NCBI RefSeq assembly: GCF_036075115.1 | Contig: NZ_CP107958.1 | Span: 1,736,001-1,800,000, forward strand | DNA from: Streptomyces sp. NBC_00377 | GTDB taxonomy: Bacteria; Actinomycetota; Actinomycetes; Streptomycetales; Streptomycetaceae | Direction of reading: 5' to 3' | Length of the DNA stretch: 64,000 nucleotides | In this document: positions 16,522-23,983 of the stretch, one piece after another | Numbering within the stretch: position 1 is the stretch's first letter | How the letters are laid out: every line of letters begins with the position of its first letter | The notes under the pieces: generated by a model | What the model was told of the DNA's origin: nothing | What the model saw: only the letters and a program-made list of their open reading frames with translations | The model's database searches: none | Translations under genes and position numbers: made by a program

Positions 16522-17105
16522 ATGCTGCCCGATATCGGTCACCCTGTCCGGAAGCGCGCCCGGCACGGCCTGCGCGGCCGGCTTCTCGGCCTCGACGGCC
16601 GGCTGTTCGAGTTCGCCGCCGAGCGGCGCCGGCCGGCCGCCGGGCCGGTCCTGCCGCGGCTGAGCCGCAGCGCGAACCACGGGGTGCTGTGGTTCGCGGC
16701 AGTGGCGGCCCTCGCGGCGTCCGGCACCCACCGCGGCCGCCGCGCCGCCGTGCACGGGCCGACCTCCCTGGGCCTGGCCCCCCTCACCGTCAACACCCTC
16801 GGCAAACGCTCGGTGCGCCGGGACCGGCCCCTGCCGGACGCGGTGCCGCGAAGGCGACGGCTGAAGCGGCAGCCGATCACCACGTCCTTCCCGTCCGGCC
16901 ACTCGGCGTCGGCGGCGGCCTTCGCGGCCGGGGTCGCCCTGGAGCCGCCGGCCTGGTGGCGCCTGTGGCGTTCTCGGTGGTGATGTCCCGCGTCTGCACC
17001 GGCGTCCACTTCCCGGGCGGTGTGCTCGCGGGCGCGGCGTTCGCCGTCCGGCACGCCCCTCGCCCCCGGCGGCGGTGGGACCCACCGGCACCCGAAGGTT
17101 CCTGA
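16522..17105 (+). pseudogene. phosphatase PAP2 family gene, frameshifted
   Basis: From ATG 16522 the frame encodes GKRSVRRDRPLPD (motif KxxxxxxRP) and TSFPSGHSASAAAFAAGVAL (motif PSGH), then hits a TGA at 16981-16983. The missing third motif is in another frame immediately after: VAFSVVMSRVCTGVHFPGGVLAG, ending at 17103-17105. The shift lies at about 16955-16975. PAP2 phosphatases dephosphorylate lipid phosphates at the membrane. The third motif also has Gly where an Asp is usual. It may be a true pseudogene, a sequencing error, or two fragments; coding bias stays strong in both halves, favouring a recent or artefactual shift. Confidence 0.72.
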
Positions 17106-17138
17106 TGCCCCGTCAGTCCGCATCCCGATACTGATCGT

Positions 17139-17168
17139 CTCACCATTCGGCTACGGGCGTACGGTGAG
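17139..17168. promoter_or_regulatory. imperfect palindrome upstream of the methyltransferase gene
   Basis: CTCACCATTCG (17139-17149) and CGTACGGTGAG (17158-17168) are inverted repeats matching at 9 of 11 positions, centred about 55 bp before the methyltransferase start. The spacing suits an operator for a dimeric regulator. The regulator is unknown. Confidence 0.35.
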
Positions 17169-17206
17169 CACACCGGGGATCCGGTTGGTCGAGAAGGGGT
17201 GGAGCC

Positions 17207-18028
17207 ATGTCGAAGGCACAGGAGACGGCCGTCTACACGCACGGACACCATGAGTCGGTGCTGCGTTCGCACACCTGGCGGACCGCCGCCAACTCCGCGG
17301 CCTACCTGCTCGGTTCGCTGAAGCCCCATATGAGGATCCTGGACATCGGCTGCGGCCCCGGCACCATCACCGCCGACCTGGCCGCCCTGGTCCCCGACGG
17401 ACACGTCACCGGCGTCGACCGGGCGCCGGGCGTCCTCGACCAGGCGCGGGCCACGGCCGCCGAGCGGGGTCTGACGAACATCGACTTCGCGGTCGCGGAC
17501 GTGCACGACCTGGCCTACCCGGACGACACGTTCTGCGTCGTCCACGCCCACCAGGTGCTCCAGCACGTCGGCGACCCGGTGGGGGCCCTGCGCGAGATGC
17601 TGCGGGTGACCAGGCCCGGCGGCTGCATCGCGGTCCGCGACTCGGACTACGGGGCGATGACCTGGTACCCGGCGTCGCCCGGGATGGACGAGTGGCTGGA
17701 CCTGTACCGCCGGGTGGCCCGGGCCAACGGCGGCGAACCGGACGCCGGGCGACGACTGAAGTCCTGGGCGCTGGCCGCGGGGTTCGCCGACATCACGGCC
17801 ACGTCCGCCACCTGGACCTTCAGCACACCCGAGGAGCGGGCCTGGTGGAGCGGCCTGTGGGCGGACCGCACCCTGGCCTCGGCGTACGCGGAGCGCGCCA
17901 CCCGGGGCGGGCACGCCACCGTGGAGCAGCTGCGCGCCGTGTCGCAGGCCTGGCGGGAGTGGGGGCGGCGGGAGGACGGCTGGTTCGGCGTCCTGCACGC
18001 GGAGATCCTCTGCCGCAAGGCCGGCTGA
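17207..18028 (+). CDS. class I SAM-dependent methyltransferase (UbiE/COQ5-like)
   Basis: 273 residues. Motif I is ILDIGCGPGTITADLA (44-59), followed by VTGVDRAPGVLDQAR and DLAYPDDTFCVVHAHQVLQHV, typical of the Methyltransf_11 fold. The C-terminal half includes a long insert before the last strand (FGVLHAEILCRKAG). The methyl acceptor is unknown; the family includes quinone, lipid and small-molecule methylases. ATG 17207 follows AAGGGGTGGAG. A strong hairpin follows the stop, so it is likely monocistronic. Confidence 0.88.
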   Translation: MSKAQETAVYTHGHHESVLRSHTWRTAANSAAYLLGSLKPHMRILDIGCGPGTITADLAALVPDGHVTGVDRAPGVLDQARATAAERGLTNIDFAVADVHDLAYPDDTFCVVHAHQVLQHVGDPVGALREMLRVTRPGGCIAVRDSDYGAMTWYPASPGMDEWLDLYRRVARANGGEPDAGRRLKSWALAAGFADITATSATWTFSTPEERAWWSGLWADRTLASAYAERATRGGHATVEQLRAVSQAWREWGRREDGWFGVLHAEILCRKAG

Positions 18029-18033
18029 TCAAA

Positions 18034-18053
18034 GCCCCGCCTCCTGGCGGGGC
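18034..18053 (+). terminator. hairpin terminator after the methyltransferase
   Basis: GCCCCGCC (18034-18041), loop TCCT, GGCGGGGC (18046-18053): a perfect 8-bp GC stem starting six bases after the stop codon. There is no U-run, as is common in Streptomyces. Confidence 0.7.
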
Positions 18054-18078
18054 GGGTGGACGCGGGAGCCGACCACGA

Positions 18079-18106
18079 AAGGGAATCACCGGAAGGGAAT
18101 CACCGG
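18079..18106. repeat. 14-bp tandem repeat in the leader of the hydrophobic-protein gene
   Basis: AAGGGAATCACCGG occurs twice in tandem (18079-18092, 18093-18106). Further GGAAATC and GGGAATCC variants follow to 18220, in a 190-bp stretch that is purine-rich and lower in GC than its surroundings. The start of the 56-aa hydrophobic gene is at its end. The repeats could be a regulator-binding array or a structured leader. Confidence 0.45.
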
Positions 18107-18244
18107 AACGGACCGCACGGAAATCGCGGCGGCGGGCCGCAAGGAAATCATGAACGGATCCCGCACGGTTCACGCACGGATCGTAAAGGAAACGCGAATG
18201 ATTCCGGGAATCCGGGAAACACGCATGGGCAGGAGGTTGAGACT

Positions 18245-18415
18245 ATGGTTCCCGTCCTGCTGGTACTGCTGCTGGTACTGATTCTTTTCGGTGCCGGATT
18301 CGCGGTGAAGTTGCTCTGGTGGATCGCACTCGCGGTTCTGGTCCTCTGGCTGCTCGGATTCCTGGCTCGCGGAACGAACGCCTCGGGAGGCAGGGGACGC
18401 TGGTACAGGTGGTGA
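18245..18415 (+). CDS. small hydrophobic membrane protein, 56 aa
   Basis: ATG 18245 is preceded by AGGAGG. Residues 1-40 are two closely spaced membrane segments (VPVLLVLLLVLILFGAGFAV and WWIALAVLVLWLLGFLA); the tail is Gly/Arg-rich and ends WYRW. Many Streptomyces carry such 55-60-residue hydrophobic proteins, often linked to osmotic or general stress. No enzymatic domain fits in this length. The gene is convergent with gvpK. Confidence 0.75.
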   Translation: MVPVLLVLLLVLILFGAGFAVKLLWWIALAVLVLWLLGFLARGTNASGGRGRWYRW

Positions 18416-18480
18416 CCTGAAGCGGAACGTGCCATACCACTTGCTCCCCGGGCACGGGCGGCCCGCCTCCCGTGAGCGAC

Positions 18481-18765
18481 TCACTCCCGGGGAAGCAGCG
18501 GTCCCAGCGGCCCGAGGTCCAGATTGAGGTCCTCGGGCCGCAGTCCGTAGCGCTCGCGCAGCTCGGTCATGCGGTCGTCGAGCAGCATCAGCGTGAGCCC
18601 GATGCGCTCCTCCTGCTCCTCGCTGAGATCGCCCGTGTCGAAGCGGCGCAGCGCCTGCCGTTCCATCAGCTGGCGCAGCAGCTCCACGACGGTCAGCACG
18701 AGTTTCACCAGGTCGCGCTCGACGGTGTCGGGTTCGAGATCCAGGTGCTTGCGTCGTTCCGTCAC
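18481..18765 (-). CDS. gvpK: gas vesicle protein GvpK
   Basis: 94 residues from GTG 18765, whose GTGA overlaps the gvpS stop. It matches the GvpK family: LDLEPDTVERDLVKLVLTVVELLRQLMERQALRRF at residues about 8-42, then GLRPEDLNLDLGPLGPLL. GvpK is a minor assembly protein needed for gas vesicle formation in several systems; its exact role is unsettled. It is the last gene of the ten-gene cluster. The final 15 residues repeat LGPLxPxx. Confidence 0.95.
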   Translation of the reverse strand: MTERRKHLDLEPDTVERDLVKLVLTVVELLRQLMERQALRRFDTGDLSEEQEERIGLTLMLLDDRMTELRERYGLRPEDLNLDLGPLGPLLPRE

Positions 18766-18950
18766 AGCAGATCCCCCCAGGGCGACGGCACCTGTTCGTT
18801 GACCGAGCTGATCAGCGCGTTCAGATCGATGCGGACGAGGTCGACGTCCGCGATGCGCAGGGTGATGTCTCCGGTGATGACGACCCCGCCGGCCAGCAGC
18901 CGGTCGAGCAGGTCGACGAGGGCGACCTCGCGGCGCTCCACCACCGTCAT
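18762..18950 (-). CDS. gvpS: gas vesicle protein GvpS (GvpA/J-like)
   Basis: 62 residues. It is a short GvpA/GvpJ-family homologue: ALVDLLDRLLAGGVVITGDITLRIADVDLVRIDLNALISSV covers residues 10-50, the shared alpha-beta-beta-alpha shell fold. It lacks the extended C-termini of GvpA and GvpJ here. Its ATG overlaps the gvpL stop and its stop overlaps gvpK, so all three are translationally coupled. It is probably a minor structural or nucleation subunit. Confidence 0.93.
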   Translation of the reverse strand: MTVVERREVALVDLLDRLLAGGVVITGDITLRIADVDLVRIDLNALISSVNEQVPSPWGDLL

Positions 18951-19762
18951 GCCTTCTCACCCTCCCCCGGGCTCCCCGCTCCGGAGGCCGCGGCCGCGGA
19001 CTCGCCCTCTCCTGCGGATTCCACGAAGGAATAGGCGGCCCACGGCCCCGTGAGTTCCACCCGCATTCCGGGTTCCTCCCCCTTGGTCCGATCCACGATT
19101 TCCACGAATTCCTCGGATTCCGCGCGCGGAACGAGATAGGCGGCGTTCAACACGTTCTGGCCGGACGCCTGCGAGAGTGCGGAGTTCTGCGGCGGGTGGA
19201 GGCGTGCGTCGTCGGCACGCCCGGACAGCGTCGTGTGCAGACGTCCGGCGAACCGCTCGGCCCGCTGCCAGGTGTCCTCGTGGGCCTGGGCCTTCCTGCG
19301 GCGCTGCATCAGGTAGTCCCGGCCCGAGGCCGGCTTCGTCACGGCCGGCTCGGGCTCGCCCGCCTCCGACTCGACGTAGACCTTCACTCCCCACTCGACC
19401 CGCCCCGCGAGCCGGTCCAGGGTGCGCCGGAAGTCGTCCTCGCGCTCCTCCATCATCACGCGGACGCCGCTGTCGTCCCGGAAGACGGTGGCGAGCCGGA
19501 GCGGCAGCGGTGTGCTGACGGCCGTGAGCGCGTCTATCACCTGCTGGTGGGCGCGGGCGGTCTCCGTCAGCCAGTCCAGGTCCTCCAGGTGGCGGCGGAG
19601 CGGCTCCTCGGCGAAGTCCCGCTCCGGCACATGGCTGACCACGGCGATGAGGCCGTGGTGGCTGAGCAGTCTGGGCGGATCGCCCGCCACCCCCGACAGG
19701 GCGGCCTGGAGGGGCGCGCCGAGGGGGCGGCAGACGGCGTACACGTAACGCAGTCCGGTCAT
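18947..19762 (-). CDS. gvpL: gas vesicle protein GvpL (GvpL/GvpF family)
   Basis: 271 residues. GvpL/F features: RYVYAVCRPLG at the start, LIAVVSHVPERDFAEEPL, VIDALTAVSTPLPLRLATVF near 72-92, and a C-terminal segment with LNAAYLVPRAESEEFVEIV. These proteins bind GvpA monomers and sit at the growing vesicle base. A Ser/Ala/Gly/Glu-rich tail of about 25 residues ends the protein. It overlaps gvpJ and gvpS by four bases each. Confidence 0.95.
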   Translation of the reverse strand: MTGLRYVYAVCRPLGAPLQAALSGVAGDPPRLLSHHGLIAVVSHVPERDFAEEPLRRHLEDLDWLTETARAHQQVIDALTAVSTPLPLRLATVFRDDSGVRVMMEEREDDFRRTLDRLAGRVEWGVKVYVESEAGEPEPAVTKPASGRDYLMQRRRKAQAHEDTWQRAERFAGRLHTTLSGRADDARLHPPQNSALSQASGQNVLNAAYLVPRAESEEFVEIVDRTKGEEPGMRVELTGPWAAYSFVESAGEGESAAAASGAGSPGEGEKA

Positions 19763-20106
19763 GGGGACTCCTCACGGACGTCCTGCGGGGCGCGGCCCGG
19801 CGCCAGCTCCTCCAGGCGCGCCAACCGCTCACGCAACTCGGCGTTCTCACGCGCGAGTTCGTTGCGGCGCGCACCGGAGGACAGGGCCGGGTCGTCCTCC
19901 CACCAGTCGATGCCCATCTCCTTCGCCTTGTCGACGGAGGCGACGATGAGGCGGAGCTTGATCGTGAGCAGCTCGATGTCGAGCAGGTTGATCCGGATGT
20001 CGCCGGCGATCACGACGCCCTTGTCGAGGACGCGTTCCAGGATGTCGGCGAGGTTGGATCCGCCGCCCTGGCCGTACGGCTCCGGCAGCCGACTCGGCAT
20101 GCTCAT
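19759..20106 (-). CDS. gvpJ: gas vesicle protein GvpJ (GvpA family)
   Basis: 115 residues. Residues 17-65 hold the GvpA-type fold (LADILERVLDKGVVIAGDIRINLLDIELLTIKLRLIVASV, given for location). A Trp-Trp-Glu-Asp segment follows, then a probable coiled coil NELARENAELRERLARLEEL near 82-101. GvpJ is a minor shell protein implicated in tip nucleation and shape. The coiled-coil tail suggests partner binding and is not part of the shell fold. Confidence 0.93.
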   Translation of the reverse strand: MSMPSRLPEPYGQGGGSNLADILERVLDKGVVIAGDIRINLLDIELLTIKLRLIVASVDKAKEMGIDWWEDDPALSSGARRNELARENAELRERLARLEELAPGRAPQDVREESP

Positions 20107-21299
20107 CGCCGGCTCCTGCGCTCGTCCTCGTCGCGGGGCTCCTCCTCCGGCTCCTCCTCGGGCTGCTCCTCCTCGTCGTACTCCTCGTACTCGTCCTCGG
20201 CGGCCTCGCCGTCGCCGTCCTGCGCGGGCTCTCCCTCCTCGTCGTACTCCTCGTCGTCCTCGGGGGCCTCGTCCTCGGCGTACGGGGCCTCTTCCCCGTA
20301 CTCCTCATCGTCCTCCCGGCCGCCGTCCTCGGCATCCTGCGGCTCGTCGCCCTCCTCGGGCTCGCCGTTCTCGCCGTCCTCCGCGTCCTCGGAGTTCTGG
20401 GCCTCCTCCTCCTCGGCGACGGCGTCCTCGTGGGATTTGACGACCTCGCCGTCGCGGATCTCTCCGCGCCAGGAGTCTTCCGCCTCCCCCTTGATGGTGA
20501 TGAAGCGCGCGAAGTTCTTCAGGTCGAGGCGGACACGGCGGCCCTGGGCGCGCCAGATGTTGCCGGTCTTCTCGAACAGGCCCGTCGGGTAGTACTCGAT
20601 GACCAGCAGGACGCGGGTGAGGCTCTCGGTGAGCTCGTGGAAGGAGACGACGCCCTTCGTGGTGCCCTTCGCGCCCTCCGACGTCCAGGCGATCCGGTCG
20701 TCCGGCACCTGTTCGGTGGTCTTCCCCTTCCAGCTGCGGTTCGACCAGAAGATTTTCCCCTGCCAGTCGCTGGTGGTGTCGTCGGCGCGGTTCGCGCTCT
20801 TGACGCCCTTGGCGAAGGTGCTGAAGTCCTGGTACTGCGTCCACTGGTCGTAGGCGGTGCGCAGCGGCACGCCGACGTCGATCGTCTCCATGATCACGGT
20901 CGGCTTCTTGCCGGCGCTCTTCTTGCCCTTGCCGCCCTTGCCGCCGCCGAGGTTCTTCAGGGCGCCGGTCACCTTGTCCTTGGCGTGCGAGGCGCCGAGC
21001 TCCAGGGCGGAGCGGACCGGTCCCTTGCCCTCGGCGATCTTCTTGCCGCCGTCCAGGGCGAGTTTGGCGAAGCCCGGGCTGTTGCCCTCGGCGATGTCGT
21101 TCAGTTTGTTCGTGGTCTCGCCCAGCTTGTGGCCGACACCGGTCAGCAGGCGCGTGGCCTGTGCGGCGAGGTACTCCTGCACCTCTTCCTTGAGCCGGTC
21201 GACGGCTTCGCTGTGCACCACTTCGGAGAGCGGGTTGCCACCGGCCGCCTCGCCCGCGTTCGAAGCCGCGGACTTCGCGGATCCCAGGGTCTCGGTCAT
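20103..21299 (-). CDS. gvpZ: gas vesicle-associated SRPBCC protein GvpZ
   Basis: 398 residues. The N-terminal 130 residues are helical with an EAVDRLKEEVQEYLAAQATRL segment and a Gly/Lys-rich patch (GGGKGGKGKKSAGKK). Residues about 134-285 are a SRPBCC/START-like cyclase-dehydrase domain (TIDVGVPLRTAYDQWTQYQDFSTF, location only). The last 110 residues are almost wholly Glu/Asp with interspersed Tyr/Gly. The name follows Streptomyces gvp nomenclature. The function is unknown; the acidic tail is opposite in charge to the Lys-rich tail of GvpY, the adjacent gene. Confidence 0.85.
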   Translation of the reverse strand: MTETLGSAKSAASNAGEAAGGNPLSEVVHSEAVDRLKEEVQEYLAAQATRLLTGVGHKLGETTNKLNDIAEGNSPGFAKLALDGGKKIAEGKGPVRSALELGASHAKDKVTGALKNLGGGKGGKGKKSAGKKPTVIMETIDVGVPLRTAYDQWTQYQDFSTFAKGVKSANRADDTTSDWQGKIFWSNRSWKGKTTEQVPDDRIAWTSEGAKGTTKGVVSFHELTESLTRVLLVIEYYPTGLFEKTGNIWRAQGRRVRLDLKNFARFITIKGEAEDSWRGEIRDGEVVKSHEDAVAEEEEAQNSEDAEDGENGEPEEGDEPQDAEDGGREDDEEYGEEAPYAEDEAPEDDEEYDEEGEPAQDGDGEAAEDEYEEYDEEEQPEEEPEEEPRDEDERRSRR

Positions 21300-22015
21300 C
21301 GGTCGCCGCCTCCCTTCGGTCGCCGGGCCGCCCGGCCGGCACCCGAGGCGGTCCTCGCGCCCGTCCTCTGGGCCGACGCGGTCTTCTTCGCTGCCGTTCC
21401 GCGAGCAGGAGCCTTCTTGGCGGGCGCCTTCTTCGCGGGGGCCTTCTTGGCCGTCTTCTTCGCCGGCGCCTTCTTCGCCGCGGTCTTCCTCGGCGGTTCC
21501 TCTTCCTCCGGCTCGTCCTCCTCGTCGGCGTCCTGCGGCTCCTCGTCCTCGTCGGCGTCCTGCGGCTCCTCGTCCTCGTCGGCGTCCTGCGGCTCCTCGT
21601 CCTCGTCGGCGTCCTGAGGCTCCTCGTACTCCTCGTCCGCCTCGTCGGACTCATCGGCCTCGTCGTCGGCGGACCGCCCGCCGTTCCCGCCGGGCACGAC
21701 GCCCGCGAGCTGGTCGCGCACCTCGGAGGTACGACCGTGCAGCCTGTCCGCGAGCGCATCGATCTGCCGCTCGACCATGGCACCGGAGGCGGCCTTGCCG
21801 ACTCCGCGCAGGTCCTGGCGCAGCTGGTCCCCGATCTCCTTGAACTGCGGGTTGTCCCGCAGCTGCTGGGAGAGCAGGTCCGCCACGCCCTTGGGGGTCA
21901 GGTTCAGCCGCTTGCCGGCCACCAACGAGCCGACGGCGACGGCCAGTTTCAGTTTCTTGGTACGTCCCAGGAAATACCCGGCCCCCACTGCGAGGCCCAG
22001 TCCCATTCGGTTCAT
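21296..22015 (-). CDS. gvpY: gas vesicle-associated protein GvpY
   Basis: 239 residues from ATG 22015, which overlaps the gvpG stop (ATGA). Residues 1-30 are hydrophobic (LGLAVGAGYFLGRTKKLKLAV), possibly a membrane or vesicle-surface helix. About 35-110 is helical (GVADLLSQQLRDNPQFKEIG). An acidic stretch (115-165) carries four tandem copies of EEPQDADED. A histone-H1-like basic tail (about 170-239) has repeated KKAPAKK. GvpY is Streptomyces-type gvp nomenclature and its role is unknown. The split acidic/basic architecture is unusual for a gas vesicle protein. Confidence 0.83.
   Translation of the reverse strand: MNRMGLGLAVGAGYFLGRTKKLKLAVAVGSLVAGKRLNLTPKGVADLLSQQLRDNPQFKEIGDQLRQDLRGVGKAASGAMVERQIDALADRLHGRTSEVRDQLAGVVPGGNGGRSADDEADESDEADEEYEEPQDADEDEEPQDADEDEEPQDADEDEEPQDADEEDEPEEEEPPRKTAAKKAPAKKTAKKAPAKKAPAKKAPARGTAAKKTASAQRTGARTASGAGRAARRPKGGGDR
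21524..21631 (-). repeat. four 27-bp tandem repeats inside gvpY
   Basis: Four in-frame copies of a 27-bp unit starting GTCGGCGTCCTGCGGCTCCT on the plus strand (21524, 21551, 21578, 21605) encode EEPQDADED nine-residue repeats. Copies 1-3 are nearly identical; copy 4 has a few changes. Length variation between strains is expected. Confidence 0.85.
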
Positions 22016-22275
22016 CCTGTCCACCCGTCGTCCGTTCCCGCGCTCTTGCGCGTCGCGCTCTCCAGCCGGTCCAGGAGCGTGTCCTCCTCCCGGTCGAACT
22101 CCTCCTCGGTGATTTCCCCGGCGTCCAACCGCTCCTCCAGCCGGGCCAGTTCGGCCCGGATGGTGCCGGGGTCGTAGTAGATCCGCTCGGCCTCCTGGAC
22201 CACCTGCTGGATCACCCAGCCGCTGCCGCGCACCGGGGCGAACGGCAGCAGCAGCACCTCTGAGATGAGTCCCAT
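22012..22275 (-). CDS. gvpG: gas vesicle protein GvpG
   Basis: 87 residues. The GvpG pattern is complete: MGLISEVLLLPFAPVRG at the N-terminus, WVIQQVVQEAERIYYDP, then a helical ELARLEERLDAGEITEEEFD segment. GvpG is a small, partly hydrophobic assembly factor made early in gas vesicle formation. ATG 22275 lies 7 bp after the gvpF stop, and the stop overlaps gvpY. Confidence 0.95.
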   Translation of the reverse strand: MGLISEVLLLPFAPVRGSGWVIQQVVQEAERIYYDPGTIRAELARLEERLDAGEITEEEFDREEDTLLDRLESATRKSAGTDDGWTG

Positions 22276-22282
22276 GACGCAC

Positions 22283-23032
22283 CTACCCTGTGGTACCCGC
22301 CGGTTCGGCCGGGCCCGGTTCGACGAAGCTGTACGGCGGCAGCGGCCCGTTGATCCGCAGCTCGAGGTGCGGACGGCCCTTGCGGAGCTCCTCCGCGGCC
22401 TCCAGGAATCCGGCCGCCGAGTCGCGGTCCACCAGGAACGAGACGTTGACCAGCCAGCCCGTGGACTCGGGGCCCACACTGGTGGCCGCTGCCAGCGGCT
22501 GGAGGTTCTGCTGCACGTCGGCCGCGTCCTCGGCCTCCTTGGCCTTGACCGCGGCGGCCACCATCTCGCCGAGCTGGAGCCGCTGGTCGTGGCTGCCACC
22601 GCCCGCTTTCCGGTTGGCCTCGGCGAGGGACCGCAGCTCGGGGCTCTCGGCCATCACGAGGTGCAGGACGGCTTCCTCGACATGGGACGCCTTGACGTTG
22701 TACTCGACCTTGTTGTCGAGGGCGCGCAACCGCTCCTCGTAGTGCTCGGTGCGCTCGGCGAGCACCCCGGTGACGGAACTGTCGTCGGGGGCGACGCTGC
22801 CGAACCGCATGGGCAGCACGCAGCCCTCGGCGCCGGCCTCGGCCAGCACGGTCTGGTGGGCGAGCAGTTCCCTGCGCTTGGGCCGCAGCCCCTCCGGGGC
22901 GTCGCTGACGACGGCCGCCAGCGCGCCCTCCTTCAGGACGCGCACCGGCAGGGGCGGCTGGCCCACGCCGACCAGCCCGTCGGGAAGGTCCGGGTGCGAG
23001 CTCGCGACGATGCCGTACACGTACGTGCTCAC
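22283..23032 (-). CDS. gvpF: gas vesicle protein GvpF (GvpL/GvpF family)
   Basis: 249 residues from GTG 23032 (GTGA overlap with gvpA). STYVYGIVASSHPDLPDG at the start, LAAVVSDAPEGLRPKRRELLAHQTVL, VLPMRFGSVAPDDSSV, and the C-terminal LVNVSFLVDRDSAAGFLEA match GvpF. GvpF binds GvpA and is found at the gas-facing side of the wall in cyanobacteria. It is a paralogue of gvpL in the same cluster. Confidence 0.95.
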   Translation of the reverse strand: MSTYVYGIVASSHPDLPDGLVGVGQPPLPVRVLKEGALAAVVSDAPEGLRPKRRELLAHQTVLAEAGAEGCVLPMRFGSVAPDDSSVTGVLAERTEHYEERLRALDNKVEYNVKASHVEEAVLHLVMAESPELRSLAEANRKAGGGSHDQRLQLGEMVAAAVKAKEAEDAADVQQNLQPLAAATSVGPESTGWLVNVSFLVDRDSAAGFLEAAEELRKGRPHLELRINGPLPPYSFVEPGPAEPAGTTG

Positions 23033-23463
23033 TCCTGCTCCTCCTTCCTGCGCGCCGCGGTGCTCTTGCGCGCCCGCGGCCTGGGCTCGCGCTCCTGGGA
23101 GGAGCCGTCGTCACGGGCCTGCTTGAAGGCGTCGGAGATGGTCTCCGCGGCGCCGGACAGCGCGCCCTTGGACTTGCCGCGCGCGCCGGACTCGGTCATC
23201 TCGCCGACCAGGTCGGGCAGGCCCGGGTCCTTGCGGGGCCCCGCCTCGAGGTCCAGCCGGTTGCACGCCTCGGCGAAGCGCAGATAGGTGTCGACGCTGG
23301 CCACCACGACCCGTACGTCGATCTTGAGGATCTCGATGCCGACCAGGGACACCCGTACGAACGCGTCGATGACGAGACCCCTGTCGAGGACGAGCTCCAG
23401 CACGTCGTAGAGGCCGCTGGAACCGCCTCCACCGCCGGACTGTTGTGCCGGGACAACGGTCAT
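23029..23463 (-). CDS. gvpA: gas vesicle major shell protein GvpA, extended form
   Basis: 144 residues, about twice the usual 70-75. The core (18-65) is the conserved GvpA fold: LYDVLELVLDRGLVIDAFVRVSL then VGIEILKIDVRVVVASV. A Gly-rich N-terminus and a charged C-terminal extension of about 75 residues (RFAEACNRLDLEAGP..., ending in Lys/Arg/Glu-rich sequence) flank it. In canonical vesicles the shell is made of core-only GvpA, so the tail is expected on the outer face and may recruit GvpY/GvpZ or limit assembly. It sits second in the cluster after gvpO. Confidence 0.92.
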   Translation of the reverse strand: MTVVPAQQSGGGGGSSGLYDVLELVLDRGLVIDAFVRVSLVGIEILKIDVRVVVASVDTYLRFAEACNRLDLEAGPRKDPGLPDLVGEMTESGARGKSKGALSGAAETISDAFKQARDDGSSQEREPRPRARKSTAARRKEEQE

Positions 23464-23524
23464 GTCGACCGCGCCTCCTTGTCTCGGATTGGATGATGAT
23501 CGGGCAGTGCTGCGAGCCGGCGGC

Positions 23525-23938
23525 CTAACGGCCGCCGGACCTGTGTGGGTCCGCGCGCCCGCGCTCGTAGCGGCGAACGCGCCGGTAGCCGGTGAGCTGC
23601 CCGTCCGGATCGAGGTCGACCTGGTAGCTCGCCATCAGACTCATCGTGTCGGGCACACGGGCGAGCTCCAGGACCTCGATCTCCAGGGACCAGCCGTCCT
23701 GTGTCTGCTCGAAGGAGGAGACGCTCTCCGCGGTCATGCCGGTCAGCTCGGTGAGCTGGCCGCGCGCCTGGCGCAGCACCTCCATCGGGCCCGGCCGGTT
23801 CTCCGCCACGTCGTCCTTTCCTTCCGTGTCCGTCGACTCCGCACACGCGTCGTGCGACTCGCGCGGTTCGTCTGATCCGTGTGATACGTGCGATTCATGT
23901 GACGTATGTGACTGTGCTGAGCTTTTTGTGTTCACCAT
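23525..23938 (-). CDS. gvpO: gas vesicle protein GvpO
   Basis: 137 residues from ATG 23938 (AGAGGTG upstream); an in-frame GTG at 23944 would add two. The first 50 residues are a Ser/His/Glu-rich, repetitive linker (HTSHESHVSHGSD). The conserved GvpO domain is in the second half: EVLRQARGQLTELTGM, SLEIEVLELARVPDTMSLMASYQVDLDPDGQL, then YRRVRRYERG. GvpO is needed for vesicle formation in haloarchaea. It starts the gvp cluster, 45 bp after the LigD-polymerase gene, and a weak GTTT-15-GGCCAC promoter-like match lies at 23957-23981. Confidence 0.93.
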   Translation of the reverse strand: MVNTKSSAQSHTSHESHVSHGSDEPRESHDACAESTDTEGKDDVAENRPGPMEVLRQARGQLTELTGMTAESVSSFEQTQDGWSLEIEVLELARVPDTMSLMASYQVDLDPDGQLTGYRRVRRYERGRADPHRSGGR

Positions 23939-23983
23939 GGCCACCTCTACTTCCGGGTGGCCCGAGAGTTCTTGGCCAAACCT

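Noticed and set aside
13176..17105. Plus-strand open frame of about 1300 codons
   Set aside because: It runs antisense to the ABC-F and phosphatase genes. Only its last 50 codons are real, as the third motif of the frameshifted PAP2 gene.
21524..21631. Regular repeats resembling a CRISPR array
   Set aside because: The units are directly tandem with no spacers and are in frame within gvpY. No cas genes are in the window.
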